DNA of 64,000 nucleotides from Pseudomonas prosekii (GTDB lineage: Bacteria > Pseudomonadota > Gammaproteobacteria > Pseudomonadales > Pseudomonadaceae). This document shows, piece after piece, positions 37,420 to 47,255 of this stretch. Each line of letters starts with the position of its first letter. Positions within the stretch are counted from its first letter, which is position 1. The notes beneath the pieces were generated by a model. The model had not been told where the DNA came from. It was given only the letters and a program-made list of their open reading frames with translations, and searched no databases. The stretch is taken from assembly GCF_900105155.1 (NCBI RefSeq), contig NZ_LT629762.1:3803501-3867500 (forward strand). Reading direction: 5' to 3'. A program made the position numbers and the translations under genes.

Positions 37420-38820
37420 TTACTCGCCCGTAGCGCTCGGGGCGCCGGCCGCGCGTTTACGCTTGGCGCCGCCGCTGCGACGACGTTTGCGCGGTGCGCC
37501 AGTGCCGTCGTCCTTGCCGCTGAGGTCACGAATCATGTCGCGACGTTCGCTGTCGTTGGCGTCCTGATAATCGGTCCACCACTCGCCCAGGCCATCGGTC
37601 TGCTCGCCGGCGCTTTCGCGCAGCAACAGGAAATCGTAACCGGCGCGGAACCGTGGGTTGTCGAGCAACAGGTCGGCGCGCTTGCCGCTACGGCGGGGCA
37701 GACGTTCCTGCATATCCCAGATTTCGCGGATCGGCATGGTGAAACGTTTTGGAATCGCAATGCGCTGGCACTGTTCGGCAATCAGCTCGTGCGCCGCTTC
37801 CTGCATTGCCGGAATCGGCGGCATGCCACGTTCCTGCAGGCGCAACACGCGCGCCGGCAGCGCTGGCCACAGTAGGGCGGCAAACAGGAACGCCGGGGTC
37901 ACCGGTTTGTTCTGCTTGATCCGCAGGTCAGTGTTGATCAAAGCTTCGCTGATCAGCGTGTGCGTGTACGTCGGGTTGTATTCCAGGGCCTCGGCGCTCG
38001 CCGGGAACAATGGATCAAACAACTGCAAGTCGACCAGCATTTCGAAGGTGTCTGCGGCGTGGCCGGAGAGGAACAGCTTGAGCACTTCTTCGAACAGCCG
38101 CGCCGAAGGAATTTCGCGCAGCATCGGTGCGAGATCGCGAATCGGCGCAGCGCTGTGTTTTTCGATGCCGAAATTCAGCTTCGCGGCGAAACGCACGGCT
38201 CGCAGCATGCGCACCGGGTCTTCCTGATAACGCTGCTTCGGATCGCCGATCAGGCGGATCAGGTGATTGCGGATGTCGTGCACGCCGTTGGCGTAATCGA
38301 GAATGCGCTCGCTGACCGGATCGTAATACAGGGCGTTGATGGTGAAGTCGCGGCGTTGCGCGTCTTCTTCCAGCGTGCCGTAAACGTTGTCGCGCAAAAT
38401 GCGCCCGCTCTCGTTGCGGGAAGACTGGTTGCTGTCTTCCTCTTCATCGTTTTGCGGGTGATTGGCGCGGAAGGTCGCGACTTCAATGATTTCGCGGCCG
38501 AAGTGGATGTGCACCAGTTTGAAGCGACGACCAATGATCCGCGCGTTGCGGAATTCGGCCCGTACCTGTTCAGGGGTGGCACTGGTGGCTACGTCAAAAT
38601 CTTTCGGCGTGATGCCGAGCATCATGTCTCGCACACAACCGCCGACCAGATAAGCCTGGTAACCGGCGTTCTGCAGGCGTTCGACGATATTCACCGCGTA
38701 ACGGCTGAATTGGCCCTTCTGCAGCGAATGTTGGCCGCTGTTGAGCACTTCAGGCGTGCTGCGGATGTGTTGCGTAGGACGCTTGGGAGAACGGAGTGAC
38801 TGGAACAACTTCTTCAGCAT
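37420..38820 (-). CDS. pcnB: Poly(A) polymerase I
   Basis: 466 residues; adds poly(A) tails to RNA 3' ends, promoting decay. The class II nucleotidyltransferase head is AYLVGGCVRDMMLGITPKDFDVATSATPEQ with catalytic Asp residues, followed by RRFKLVHIHFG, the RDFTINALYYD motif, and RNA-binding helical domains (RMLRAVRFAAKLNF). The C-terminal tail is rich in Lys/Arg (RKRRRSGGAKRKRA). The ATG at 38820 gives the expected N-terminus; the frame is open a further 38 codons. It lies downstream of crcZ on the same strand. Confidence 0.94.
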   Translation of the reverse strand: MLKKLFQSLRSPKRPTQHIRSTPEVLNSGQHSLQKGQFSRYAVNIVERLQNAGYQAYLVGGCVRDMMLGITPKDFDVATSATPEQVRAEFRNARIIGRRFKLVHIHFGREIIEVATFRANHPQNDEEEDSNQSSRNESGRILRDNVYGTLEEDAQRRDFTINALYYDPVSERILDYANGVHDIRNHLIRLIGDPKQRYQEDPVRMLRAVRFAAKLNFGIEKHSAAPIRDLAPMLREIPSARLFEEVLKLFLSGHAADTFEMLVDLQLFDPLFPASAEALEYNPTYTHTLISEALINTDLRIKQNKPVTPAFLFAALLWPALPARVLRLQERGMPPIPAMQEAAHELIAEQCQRIAIPKRFTMPIREIWDMQERLPRRSGKRADLLLDNPRFRAGYDFLLLRESAGEQTDGLGEWWTDYQDANDSERRDMIRDLSGKDDGTGAPRKRRRSGGAKRKRAAGAPSATGE

Positions 38821-38988
38821 GGGATGCACTGTTTGAAGGAATGTTCGGCCATAACCAGGAATGACCGCATGATGGGCCGGGATTCTAGCATTTAGTCGAG
38901 GGATGGTGTAGGACACAGCAGATATGAGCTGCAAGCCGCAAGCTACAAGGGAAAAACGCAGGTCAAAAGCGCGATTTTAATCAAATCG
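38821..38988. other. pcnB upstream region
   Basis: The stretch between crcZ and pcnB presumably holds the pcnB promoter. It contains a short imperfect repeat of AAGC-TGCAAGC type (about 38928-38952), a motif often scattered in pseudomonad intergenic regions. I see no gene. Confidence 0.4.
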
Positions 38989-38989
38989 C

Positions 38990-39361
38990 AGAAACTACAA
39001 GGGGAGCCGAAGCTCCCCAAGAAGTAGTTGCATGCTCTATTTTTATTATTGGTTTCGGGCTTTTTGTTTTTGTTAAGTGCCCTCGCCATGAAGATTTTCC
39101 TTCATGACCCTCCCAATCGGGAGCCAAGAGCAAACGGATTGCTTTGGTCGCTGTGCTGCAGTGATCTTGCGATCCAACCAGTTCAGGCTCTGTCTTAGGA
39201 CAGTTTTTGTTGTTCTCGGCCTGGTCGTGGGGCAAGCCCCAAATACAACGCCTCTCCAAAAGAATCAGTTAGCTGCGCCTCTCGCCGTCTTGTTTTTATT
39301 GTGCGTGAGTCGATTCGTCTTATTTTTATTGTCTTGTGCATTGCTTGTTATTGTTCTTGTA
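38990..39361 (-). ncRNA. crcZ: CrcZ small RNA, Hfq/Crc-titrating regulator
   Basis: About 370 nt on the minus strand between cbrB and pcnB, the known position of crcZ. Six A-rich CA motifs are visible (plus-strand positions about 39345-39358, 39319-39335, 39289-39303, 39203-39216, 39060-39075 and 39037-39052), for example AAGAACAATAACAA and AACAAAAACAAAAA. The RNA sequesters Hfq/Crc and relieves catabolite repression. It starts 12 bases after the GC of a sigma-54 promoter and ends at a GGGGAGC-TTCG-GCTCCCC hairpin (39001-39018). The ends are predicted, not measured. Confidence 0.92.
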
Positions 39362-39371
39362 CCAAACATAT

Positions 39372-39388
39372 AGCAGGGTGCGTGCCAA
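39372..39388 (-). promoter_or_regulatory. Sigma-54 promoter of crcZ
   Basis: On the minus strand TTGGCACGCACCCTGCT matches YTGGCACGRNNNTTGCW at all but two positions, with GG and GC invariant bases correctly spaced. Predicted start near 39361. CbrB is the expected activator. Confidence 0.9.
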
Positions 39389-39446
39389 CTTTTGCCATGC
39401 CCAGCAAAACAAGGGCTTAGACGGTTTTCGAGGGTTTTTCGAGGCA

Positions 39447-39482
39447 TAAAAAACCGGGGCTTCGTTACCGTAAGCCCCGGTT
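39447..39482 (-). terminator. Terminator of cbrB
   Basis: The long stem CCGGGGCTTACGG / paired with the CCGTAAGCCCCGG complement side (AACCGGGGCTT...AAGCCCCGGTT) ends on the minus strand in a run of six T residues. It separates cbrB from crcZ. Confidence 0.9.
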
Positions 39483-39483
39483 C

Positions 39484-39510
39484 TGTTACGTGGAAAAAAC
39501 TGAGGTAACA
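39484..39510 (-). promoter_or_regulatory. Candidate CbrB activator site for crcZ
   Basis: The inverted repeat TGTTAC-N15-GTAACA is centred about 136 bases upstream of the predicted crcZ start. It resembles the CbrB recognition sequence (TGTTAC with inverted GTAACA) described in P. aeruginosa. A further TGTTAC half-site is at 39530-39535. The whole site lies within the transcribed 3' end of cbrB, before its terminator. Confidence 0.7.
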
Positions 39511-39557
39511 GTTTTTCCAGCAAGTCACGTGTTACCCGCACACTCGACAGGTGCCGT

Positions 39558-40994
39558 TCAGCTCTCGCTGGCCACTCCGGTTTTGCGTCGCGGAATGCCC
39601 AGGCGCTGGCGGCGTTCCCACAGGCATTTGCGGCTCACCCCAAGTTTGCGCGCCAGTTCGGTCTCGGTCATGTGGTCCTGATGCTCGAGGACAAAGTGCT
39701 GGAAGTAGTCTTCCAGTGACAGGTCTTCGGTCGGCTCATGGCTGCTGTTACCGGCGGCGGTGCCTTGTTGCGGCGGCAGGCCGATGAAATCGTCATCGTC
39801 CAGATCGCTCAGTTCGATGTCTATGCCCAGCAGCTCGGCAGAGATTTCCGGGCTTTCGCACAGGATCACCGCGCGTTCGACCGCATTCTCCAGTTCACGA
39901 ACGTTACCCGGCCAGCTGTAGTGACGAATCGCCTGCTCGGCATCCGGGGCAAACTTCAGATCGGTGCGGTTGACCCGCGCGCTCTGCCGCGCCAGGAAGG
40001 CATTGGCGATTTCGTTGACGTCGGCACCACGCTCGCGCAAGGCGGGCAGTTTCAGGGCAATAACGTGCAAGCGGTAATAAAGGTCTTCACGGAACTGGCC
40101 GATCTTCGCCAGGCTCTTGAGGTCGCGGTGCGTTGCAGCGATCAGGCGTACATCGACCTTCTGCGACTGCACCGAACCGACCCGGCGAATTTCGCCTTCC
40201 TGCAACACGCGCAGCAGACGGGCCTGGGCTTCGAGCGGCAATTCGCCGATTTCATCGAGGAACAACGTGCCGCCGTCCGCCGCTTCCACCAGCCCCGCAC
40301 GCCCGGCGCTGGCGCCGGTGAATGCGCCTTTTTCGTGACCGAACAGTTCGGACTCGATCAGGCTTTCCGGGATGGCCGCGCAGTTCACCGAAATCATCGG
40401 CGCCTTGGCACGTTTCGACAGGTTGTGCAGGGCGCGCGCCACCAGTTCTTTACCGGTGCCGGACTCGCCCTGAATCAGTACATTGGAATCGGTCGGCGCG
40501 ACTTTGCGGATCTTGCTGTAAAGATCCTGCATCGGCGGGCACGAGCCGATGATGCCGATCTCGCCGTTGCTGTTATCGATGCCCGGTTTGGCTGCGCCAG
40601 TGCTGGCTTTGCCGACCACCGGCTCACCGACGACTGGCGCCGATTGACGATCACGCAGGATACGCGCGACAGCCTGGAGCATTTCGTCGTGATCGAAAGG
40701 CTTGGCGATGTAATCCACCGCGCCCATCTTCATCGAATCGACGGCCGAACGCAGGCTGGCGTAGCTCGTCATGATCAGCACCGGAGTGCCTTGGCCGAGC
40801 TTGATCAACTCGGTGCCCGGTGCGCCAGGCAGGCGCAGGTCACTGACGATCAGGTCAAACGTGGGAATGCTGAAACGCTCTTGTGCTTCCTGCACGGATC
40901 CGGCTTCGCTGACCTGGTACTGGTTACGTTCCAGCAGGCGGCGCAAGGCGGAGCGGATAATTGTTTCGTCTTCGACGATCAAAATGTGCGGCAT
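39558..40994 (-). CDS. cbrB: NtrC-family response regulator CbrB
   Basis: 478 residues: receiver domain (acidic pocket E8/D9, phospho-acceptor D52 in IVSDLRLPG), sigma-54 AAA+ domain (Walker A GESGTGKE, intact GAFTGA loop, Walker [14 protein letters not shown]), and a C-terminal Fis-type helix-turn-helix ([26 protein letters not shown]). With CbrA it controls carbon/nitrogen balance by activating crcZ, whose promoter lies directly downstream. It follows cbrA with a 22-base gap on the same strand. Confidence 0.97.
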   Translation of the reverse strand: MPHILIVEDETIIRSALRRLLERNQYQVSEAGSVQEAQERFSIPTFDLIVSDLRLPGAPGTELIKLGQGTPVLIMTSYASLRSAVDSMKMGAVDYIAKPFDHDEMLQAVARILRDRQSAPVVGEPVVGKASTGAAKPGIDNSNGEIGIIGSCPPMQDLYSKIRKVAPTDSNVLIQGESGTGKELVARALHNLSKRAKAPMISVNCAAIPESLIESELFGHEKGAFTGASAGRAGLVEAADGGTLFLDEIGELPLEAQARLLRVLQEGEIRRVGSVQSQKVDVRLIAATHRDLKSLAKIGQFREDLYYRLHVIALKLPALRERGADVNEIANAFLARQSARVNRTDLKFAPDAEQAIRHYSWPGNVRELENAVERAVILCESPEISAELLGIDIELSDLDDDDFIGLPPQQGTAAGNSSHEPTEDLSLEDYFQHFVLEHQDHMTETELARKLGVSRKCLWERRQRLGIPRRKTGVASES

Positions 40995-41016
40995 TGATTC
41001 GATACTCTCGACGGTC

Positions 41017-43971
41017 TCAGTTCACAGCGGACGTCGCTTCGACATGACGCGGCAATGTCACCCGGATACGGGTGCCGCGTTGGCTTTGAACATCAGCCGG
41101 GCTGTCGATGGTGATTTGTCCATAATGCTCTTCAACGATGGAATAGACCAGTGCAAGGCCCAGACCGGTGCCTTCGCCAGGATCCTTGGTGGTGAAGAAG
41201 GGTTCGAACAATCGGTCCATGATGTTCTTCGGAATTCCGCTGCCTTCGTCTTCGACGATCAAATCGACCGTATGTTCGCCGGCTTCGCTTTTGACCCGCA
41301 CTGCGCTGTGTGGCGGTGAGGCGTCGCGCGCGTTGGAAAGCAAATTGATCAACACTTGGGCGAGCCGCTGCGGATCGCCTTCGACCCAGTGGTCGGGGTC
41401 GCACAGGTTGTAGAACTGTACTTCGAAATTGCGCCGGTTGAGGGCCAGCAGGCCGATGGCATCCTGCGCCACTTCCGCCAGACAAACCGGTTCGTCGCTG
41501 TGCTGATGGCTGCCGGCGTGGGCAAAACTCATCAACGACTGGACGATGCGCGACACGCGTTTGGTCTGCTCGAGAATCTGCCCGCTGATCTCGGTCAGCT
41601 CGGCGTCTTCCTCGCGCTCCTCGCGCAGGTTCTGCGCCAGGCACGCGATCCCGGTGATCGGGTTGCCGATTTCGTGGGCGACGCCCGCCGCCAGTCGACC
41701 AATGCTCGCCAGCCGCTCGGAGTGCACCAGTTTGTCTTCGAGCATCTGGGTTTCGGTGAGGTCTTCCACCAGCAGCACCAAGCCACTGTTGCCCGGCGCC
41801 AGCGGTTCATCGATGGCCGCTTTGTGCAGGTTCAGCCAGCGGGTCTGGCCGTCGAGGGCCAAATGCTGTTTGTGCAAATGTTCGTCGGGCAGATTGATAA
41901 AACCCTGGAGCAGTTCTTTCCACGGATCGCCAATCGTACTCAGGCGCGAGCCGACCACCCGCTGCGCGGCAATCCCGGTCAGCTCTTCCATGGCTTTGTT
42001 CCACATCAGGATCTCTTGATCCTTGGCCAGCGAGCAGACGCCCATCGGCAATTCCTGCAACGTCTGCCGGTGGTAACGGCGCAGCGCATCGAGTTCGGCC
42101 GCGAGACCGGTCAGGCGCGAGTGGTAATCCTCGAGCCGGCTTTCGATGAAGTGAATGTCTTCGGTCACATAGTTTTCGCCGCCCGCCTTATAAGGCAGGA
42201 AGGTTTCGACCATGTCCTGGGCAACGCTTGGGCCCATCAAACCGGACAAGTTGGCCTCGATGCGGTCGCGCAAACGGCGCAAGGCATAAGGACGGCGCTC
42301 GTCGAACGGCAGATAGAGATCGCGCAGGGCTTGCTCGACTTCCTTCTGCGCGGCTTTCGCGCCCAACGGTTTGGCCAGTTGCGTGGCGAATTCCTGGGGT
42401 GAAGCGGCGTGCAGCTCGCGGCGCTGCGGGCGCCGAACGTTGTCGACGGCGCAGGCTTCGGCGGCGCTGGCCTCTTCCGGGCTGGCGTTGGTGAACAACG
42501 AAATCAAGGTGAACATCAACACGTTGGCGGCCAGCGAGGCTATCGCCGCCATGTGCCAACTGGTGTCGTCGAGCACGTAAATCATGTTCAGCAGCGGAAT
42601 GTAGAAACCCTGCAGATTGCCCACCAGCGGCATTAGCATGGTCACCAGCCACACTAGGATTCCCGCGAGCAGGCCGGCGATAAAACCGCGCCGGTTGGCG
42701 GTCGGCCAGTACAGCACCGACAACACGCCCGGCAGGAACTGCAACGTGGCAACGAACGCGACGATGCCGAGGTTGGCCAGATCCTGCTCGGCGCCCAGCA
42801 GCAGATAAAAGCCATAACCGGCCATGATGATCGCGACGATCAGCGCGCGGCGGGTCCACTTCAGCCAGCGGTAGATATTGCCTTCGGCCGGCGGTTGATA
42901 CAGCGGCAGCACCAAGTGGTTGAGCGCCATCCCGGACAACGCCAGCGTGGTGACGATGATCAGCCCGCTGGCCGCCGACAACCCGCCGATGTACGCCAGC
43001 AACGCCAAAGCCTTGCTGTTGGCGGCGATGCCGATACCCAGCGTGAAGTATTCGGGATTGGTTGTGGCGCCGAGTTTCAAACCGGCCCAGAGAATCAGCG
43101 GCACCGCCAGGCTCATCAGCAACAGAAACAGCGGCAGGCCCCAACTGGCGCTGACCAGCGAGCGCGGGTTGAGGTTTTCGGTGAAGGTCATGTGATACAT
43201 GTGCGGCATCACAATCGCTGAGGCAAAAAACACCAGCAGCAGCGTGCGCCACGGCCCTTCTTGCAACGGCGTGTGCAGTGCGGCGAGGGCGGTCTGGTTT
43301 TGCAGCAGCCACAATTCCAGCTGTTGCGGGCCGTCGAACACGCCGTATAACGCGTACAGGCCCACGCCGCCGATGGCGATCAGCTTGATCACTGATTCAA
43401 AGGCAATCGCGAACACCAGGCCTTCGTGTTTTTCGCGCGTGGCAATGTGCCGCGAGCCGAAGAAAATCGTGAACAAGGTGATCAGCGCACAGAAACTCAG
43501 GGCGACGCGGTGCTGCACCGGTTCGCGGGTGAGGATGCTGATCGAGTCGGCCACCGCTTGAATCTGCAACGCCAGCAGCGGCAACACGCCGATCAACATG
43601 AAAATCGTGGTCAGCGCGCCAGCCCAGGTGCTGCGAAAGCGAAACGCGAACAAGTCCGCCAGCGACGACAATTGATAGGTGCGGGTGATTTTCAGGATCG
43701 GGTACAGCAACACCGGCGCCAGCAGAAACGCGCCGGAGACCCCGAGATAACTCGAAAGGAAGCCGTAGCCGTACTGATAGGCCAGACCCACCGTGCCGTA
43801 AAACGCCCAGGCACTGGCGTAAACCCCCAGCGACAGTGTGTAGGTCAGCGGGTGGCGAATGATCGCGCGCGGGATCATGCCCCGTTCGCTGATCCAGGCT
43901 ACGCCGAACAGCACCGCCAGGTACGCGGCGCTGATCAGGATCATCTGGGTCAGGCTAAAGCTCATCGGCAT
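41017..43971 (-). CDS. cbrA: Transporter-fused sensor histidine kinase CbrA
   Basis: 984 residues. The N-terminal half is a sodium:solute symporter (SLC5/SSS) domain with about 13 transmembrane helices, followed by a STAC-like linker (about 510-570), a PAS domain ([26 protein letters not shown]), a HisKA domain with H766 in [20 protein letters not shown], and HATPase_c ([31 protein letters not shown]). In P. putida CbrA can transport histidine. The first ATG (43971) and a second two codons on (43965) both lie inside the end of cbrX, so translation is coupled to it. Confidence 0.96.
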   Translation of the reverse strand: MPMSFSLTQMILISAAYLAVLFGVAWISERGMIPRAIIRHPLTYTLSLGVYASAWAFYGTVGLAYQYGYGFLSSYLGVSGAFLLAPVLLYPILKITRTYQLSSLADLFAFRFRSTWAGALTTIFMLIGVLPLLALQIQAVADSISILTREPVQHRVALSFCALITLFTIFFGSRHIATREKHEGLVFAIAFESVIKLIAIGGVGLYALYGVFDGPQQLELWLLQNQTALAALHTPLQEGPWRTLLLVFFASAIVMPHMYHMTFTENLNPRSLVSASWGLPLFLLLMSLAVPLILWAGLKLGATTNPEYFTLGIGIAANSKALALLAYIGGLSAASGLIIVTTLALSGMALNHLVLPLYQPPAEGNIYRWLKWTRRALIVAIIMAGYGFYLLLGAEQDLANLGIVAFVATLQFLPGVLSVLYWPTANRRGFIAGLLAGILVWLVTMLMPLVGNLQGFYIPLLNMIYVLDDTSWHMAAIASLAANVLMFTLISLFTNASPEEASAAEACAVDNVRRPQRRELHAASPQEFATQLAKPLGAKAAQKEVEQALRDLYLPFDERRPYALRRLRDRIEANLSGLMGPSVAQDMVETFLPYKAGGENYVTEDIHFIESRLEDYHSRLTGLAAELDALRRYHRQTLQELPMGVCSLAKDQEILMWNKAMEELTGIAAQRVVGSRLSTIGDPWKELLQGFINLPDEHLHKQHLALDGQTRWLNLHKAAIDEPLAPGNSGLVLLVEDLTETQMLEDKLVHSERLASIGRLAAGVAHEIGNPITGIACLAQNLREEREEDAELTEISGQILEQTKRVSRIVQSLMSFAHAGSHQHSDEPVCLAEVAQDAIGLLALNRRNFEVQFYNLCDPDHWVEGDPQRLAQVLINLLSNARDASPPHSAVRVKSEAGEHTVDLIVEDEGSGIPKNIMDRLFEPFFTTKDPGEGTGLGLALVYSIVEEHYGQITIDSPADVQSQRGTRIRVTLPRHVEATSAVN

Positions 43972-44131
43972 CTTTTTGGCTCTGCAGGATGAAGGTCACG
44001 ACGATCAGAATCAGCCAGAGCAGATAAGGGCGATACCAGGCGCCAGTGGCGTCGATCCACCAATCCATGATGGCCGGGGAGAACAGGTAAATCCCCACTA
44101 CCAAAAGCAGGACCAAGCGATAGATGTACAT
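43955..44131 (-). CDS. cbrX: CbrX small membrane protein
   Basis: 58 residues, MYIYRLVLLLVVGIYLF...[24 protein letters not shown], with two transmembrane helices. It has a ribosome site GAGAGG just upstream. Its last codons overlap the cbrA start by 11-17 bases. A small gene with this position and topology, cbrX, has been described upstream of cbrA in P. putida, with translation coupled to cbrA. Whether the protein also modulates the CbrA transporter domain is not known to me. Confidence 0.88.
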   Translation of the reverse strand: MYIYRLVLLLVVGIYLFSPAIMDWWIDATGAWYRPYLLWLILIVVTFILQSQKDADEL

Positions 44132-44208
44132 CCCGGCCTCTCTTGTTTATGCGCGTGCCCGAAAACGTGCGGCGATGGTAACGGATGGCGGCGCTACTGC
44201 AAGCGCCA

Positions 44209-45105
44209 TCACAGCAGTTGCGCCTCGGGCAGCGTCAGTGTGCGCGGGATCTGCGTGGCATCCCAGTGCGCGATGCCCCAGTTCAGCAGTTCGCGCGGCG
44301 AGGCGTAAGCCAGTTCGCTGCCGGGATTTTGCCCCAGCGCCCGCAATGCCCGCAGCAACAGCGGCGTTGCCTGATCGGCGGCCAGCGGCGGCGAGCGGTA
44401 GGATTTGCCGAGTTTGTGGCCGTCCGGCTGGGTAATCAGCGGCACGTGCAGGTAACGCGGTTGCGGCAGGCCGAGGAGTTCTTGCAGATAGAGCTGGCGC
44501 GGCGTCGAGTCGAGCAAATCGGCGCCACGGACGATGTCGGTGATGCCTTGCCAAGCGTCATCGAGGACTACCGCCAGTTGATAGGCGTAGAGCCCGTCGC
44601 GACGGCGAATCACGAAATCGCCAACGTCGCGGCCCAGGTGTTGGCGGAATTCGCCTTGCACGCGGTCGGTGAAGTGGTATTCCAGCTCTGGCACGCGCAG
44701 GCGAATGGCGGCGTTTTCGCTGGTATGTCCGGCGTTGCGGCACAGGCCTGGATAGATGCCGTGATAAGGCTCGAGTTGTTTGCGCGAGCACGTGCAGGCG
44801 TAGGCCAAACCATGGTTGAACAGGCGATTGAGCACTTCGGCGTAGGCGTCATGACGCTCGCTCTGGCGCACCAGTTCGCCGTCCCATTCAAAACCGTAGC
44901 TGTGCAGCGCATCGAGAATCGCCGCTTGCGCGCCCGGTTCTTCGCGTGGCGGATCAAGGTCTTCCATGCGCATCAACCAGCGACCACCCACCGAGCGGGC
45001 ATCGAGGTAGGAGGCGAGGGCGGCGACCAGCGAGCCGAAGTGCAAATGGCCACTGGGCGTGGGAGCGAAACGACCGATGTAGGGGGGAGAGGTAATAGTG
45101 GTCAT
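44209..45105 (-). CDS. gluQ: Glutamyl-Q tRNA(Asp) synthetase
   Basis: 298-residue paralogue of the glutamyl-tRNA synthetase catalytic domain that attaches Glu to queuosine 34 of tRNA-Asp. It has the class I motif GRFAPTPSGHLHFGSLVAAL (HIGH-like), zinc ligands in CTCSRKQ...YPGLC, and KLGKS in place of KMSKS. It lacks the anticodon-binding domain, as expected. The ATG at 45105 is chosen; the frame continues upstream into a REP element. It is next to dksA, as in other gamma-proteobacteria. Confidence 0.95.
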   Translation of the reverse strand: MTTITSPPYIGRFAPTPSGHLHFGSLVAALASYLDARSVGGRWLMRMEDLDPPREEPGAQAAILDALHSYGFEWDGELVRQSERHDAYAEVLNRLFNHGLAYACTCSRKQLEPYHGIYPGLCRNAGHTSENAAIRLRVPELEYHFTDRVQGEFRQHLGRDVGDFVIRRRDGLYAYQLAVVLDDAWQGITDIVRGADLLDSTPRQLYLQELLGLPQPRYLHVPLITQPDGHKLGKSYRSPPLAADQATPLLLRALRALGQNPGSELAYASPRELLNWGIAHWDATQIPRTLTLPEAQLL

Positions 45106-45152
45106 AAGCCCCGATATTAGGCTGTTCAATCGTTTTGAGCACGGCTCGAAGC

Positions 45153-45235
45153 CGCCATCGCGAGCAAGCTCGGCTCCCACAAAAGCGCGACACCGCGCCC
45201 CTGCCCTGTAGGAGCAAAGCTTGCTCGCGATGGCG
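45153..45235. repeat. Paired REP element between gluQ and dksA
   Basis: The inverted arms CCATCGCGAGCAAGCTCGGC (45154 onward) and GTAGGAGCAAAGCTTGCTCG...ATGG (to 45235) enclose about 30 bases rich in GCGC. The two arms belong to slightly different variants (CTCCCACA versus GTAGGAGC ends). Confidence 0.8.
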
Positions 45236-45260
45236 ATTTTGAAGACACAACGAATTTCAC

Positions 45261-45290
45261 AAACAAAAACGGAGCGTTCGCACGCTCCGT
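45261..45290 (-). terminator. Terminator of dksA
   Basis: The stem ACGGAGCGT/ACGCTCCGT with loop TCGC is followed on the minus strand by TTTTTG. It is about 20 bases past the dksA stop. Confidence 0.9.
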
Positions 45291-45308
45291 TATTGGTTCA
45301 AGTCGCCA

Positions 45309-45749
45309 TTACTTGCCGACTTGCTTTTCCTTGATTTCCGCCAGGGTCTTGCAGTCAACGCACATATCGGCGGTAGGGCGGGCTTCCAGTCGCTTGACGC
45401 CGATCTCGACGCCACAGGACTCGCACCAGCCATATTCTTCGTCTTCGATCAATTGCAGCGTTTTGTCGATCTTCTTGATCAACTTGCGCTCACGGTCACG
45501 GGCGCGCAGCTCAAGGCTGAATTCTTCTTCCTGGCTGGCACGATCTGCCGGGTCAGGGAAGTTGGCCGCTTCGTCCTTCATGTGATCAACCGTACGGTCG
45601 ACTTCCTGCATCAAGTCCTGTTTCCACTTATTCAGGATCTTGGTGAAGTGAGCGCGCATGGGCTTGCCCATGTACTCCTCGCCCTTAACTTCTTTGTAGG
45701 GTTCGAAGCCGCTGATCGACTGGTTTTGCTGCTTTGCTTGGGTGGGCAT
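45309..45749 (-). CDS. dksA: RNA polymerase-binding transcription factor DksA
   Basis: 146 residues. An N-terminal coiled coil (about 30-105, with the DPADRASQEEEFSLELRARDRE tip) inserts into the RNA polymerase secondary channel. The C-terminal zinc finger is CESCGVEIGVKRLEARPTADMCVDC with four cysteines. With ppGpp it mediates the stringent response. Length and residues are typical of the canonical zinc-binding paralogue rather than the cysteine-poor DksA2. Confidence 0.97.
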   Translation of the reverse strand: MPTQAKQQNQSISGFEPYKEVKGEEYMGKPMRAHFTKILNKWKQDLMQEVDRTVDHMKDEAANFPDPADRASQEEEFSLELRARDRERKLIKKIDKTLQLIEDEEYGWCESCGVEIGVKRLEARPTADMCVDCKTLAEIKEKQVGK

Positions 45750-46082
45750 GAAATGGACCGCCTCTACTCTTGTAATCCATTGCGCAGGATTGCTCCATCA
45801 CCGACACCTGCCGGCCCTGCGGCTGCAAGCGGGCGAACTTACCAGATCAAAACGGGCCGCGCTACTCCCGGATGTCGCAGTAGTGGCGCGCGGTGCTTGC
45901 AAATGATTGCAAAGCCTTGTCTGGTGGTGATGGAGGCCTGATCAAATATTGATTTTAGTCAAACCTGAGACACTCGCTTGTGTCGTTCATGACCCCGGTT
46001 CTAACGGCTCTGACCGCTTTAGGTTCTCGCTCGTTCCAGTGCATGGGTAGAATCGGTTCTTTTCACCGTTGAAGGAAGGCTA
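45750..46082. other. Divergent promoter region between dksA and the aminotransferase gene
   Basis: 333 bases without a gene between two divergent starts. It should carry the promoters of dksA (leftward) and of the aminotransferase-sfsA operon (rightward). A TAGAAT hexamer near 46048 could be a minus-10 for the rightward unit, but no convincing minus-35 accompanies it. GAAGGAAGG upstream of 46083 is a strong ribosome site. Confidence 0.45.
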
Positions 46083-47255
46083 ATGGCTCAGCCCTACAGT
46101 GCGCGCAGTCGTGCGATCGAACCGTTTCACGTGATGGCGTTGCTGGCGCGGGCCAATGAATTGCAGGCCGCCGGTCACGACGTGATTCACCTGGAAATCG
46201 GCGAACCCGACTTCACCACCGCCGAGCCGATCATCCAGGCTGGGCAGGCTGCGCTGACGGCAGGCAAGACCCGTTACACCGCCGCGCGCGGAATTCCCGA
46301 GTTGCGCGAAGCGATTTCCGGTTTTTATCAACAGCGCTACGGGCTGAACATCGATCCACAGCGGATTCTCGTCACGCCGGGCGGCTCTGGCGCGTTGCTG
46401 CTGGCCAGCGCGTTGCTGGTCGATCCGGGCAAACACTGGCTGCTCGCCGACCCCGGTTACCCGTGCAACCGGCACTTTCTGCGGCTGGTCGAAGGCGCGG
46501 CGCAACTGGTGCCGGTCGGCCCGGAGGTGCGTTATCAACTGACCCCGGACCTGGTGGCGCGGCATTGGGATCACGACAGCGTCGGTGCGTTGGTCGCCTC
46601 GCCGGCCAACCCGACCGGGACCATCCTCACTCGCGACGAACTCGCCGGTTTGTCTGCCGCGATCAAGCAACGGCATGGCCATTTGGTGGTCGACGAGATC
46701 TACCACGGCCTGACTTACGGCACCGATGCCGCCAGCGTTCTTGAAGTTGATGACAGCGCGTTCGTGCTCAACAGTTTTTCCAAGTATTTCGGCATGACCG
46801 GCTGGCGCCTCGGCTGGCTGGTGGCGCCGGAAGCGGCGGTCAGCGAACTGGAAAAACTCGCGCAAAACCTCTACATCAGCGCCCCGAGCATGGCCCAGCA
46901 CGCTGCGCTGGCCTGCTTCGAACCGGCGACCATCAGCATTCTCGAAGAACGCCGCGCCGAGTTCGGCCGTCGTCGCGACTTCCTGCTGCCAGCCTTGCGT
47001 GAGCTCGGCTTCGGGATCGCCGTCGAACCTGAAGGCGCGTTCTATTTGTATGCCGATATCAGCCAGTTCGGCGGCGATGCCTTCGCGTTCTGCCGGCACT
47101 TCCTCGAAACCGAGCATGTAGCGATCACTCCGGGTCTGGATTTCGGGCGTTATCAGGCCGGGCACCACGTGCGGTTTGCCTACACACAAAGTCTCCCGCG
47201 TTTGCAGGAAGCGGTAGAGCGCATCGCGCGCGGCTTGAAGAGTTGGCAAGGCTGA
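46083..47255 (+). CDS. Fold-type I pyridoxal phosphate aminotransferase
   Basis: 390-residue aspartate-aminotransferase-superfamily enzyme. The substrate-domain opening [14 protein letters not shown], the PLP-binding [15 protein letters not shown] segment, Asp/Tyr in [12 protein letters not shown], and the catalytic lysine in [15 protein letters not shown] are all present. It is likely an alanine/valine-pyruvate or branched-chain/methionine type aminotransferase; specificity cannot be read from sequence. The stop overlaps the sfsA start by one base (TGATG), so the two genes are cotranscribed. Confidence 0.9.
   Translation: MAQPYSARSRAIEPFHVMALLARANELQAAGHDVIHLEIGEPDFTTAEPIIQAGQAALTAGKTRYTAARGIPELREAISGFYQQRYGLNIDPQRILVTPGGSGALLLASALLVDPGKHWLLADPGYPCNRHFLRLVEGAAQLVPVGPEVRYQLTPDLVARHWDHDSVGALVASPANPTGTILTRDELAGLSAAIKQRHGHLVVDEIYHGLTYGTDAASVLEVDDSAFVLNSFSKYFGMTGWRLGWLVAPEAAVSELEKLAQNLYISAPSMAQHAALACFEPATISILEERRAEFGRRRDFLLPALRELGFGIAVEPEGAFYLYADISQFGGDAFAFCRHFLETEHVAITPGLDFGRYQAGHHVRFAYTQSLPRLQEAVERIARGLKSWQG

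Noticed and set aside
39104..39373. 89-codon plus-strand frame across the cbrB-pcnB gap
   Set aside because: It lies antisense to CrcZ, has no ribosome site, and its Leu/Phe-rich C-terminus simply reflects the complement of the A-rich CA motifs.
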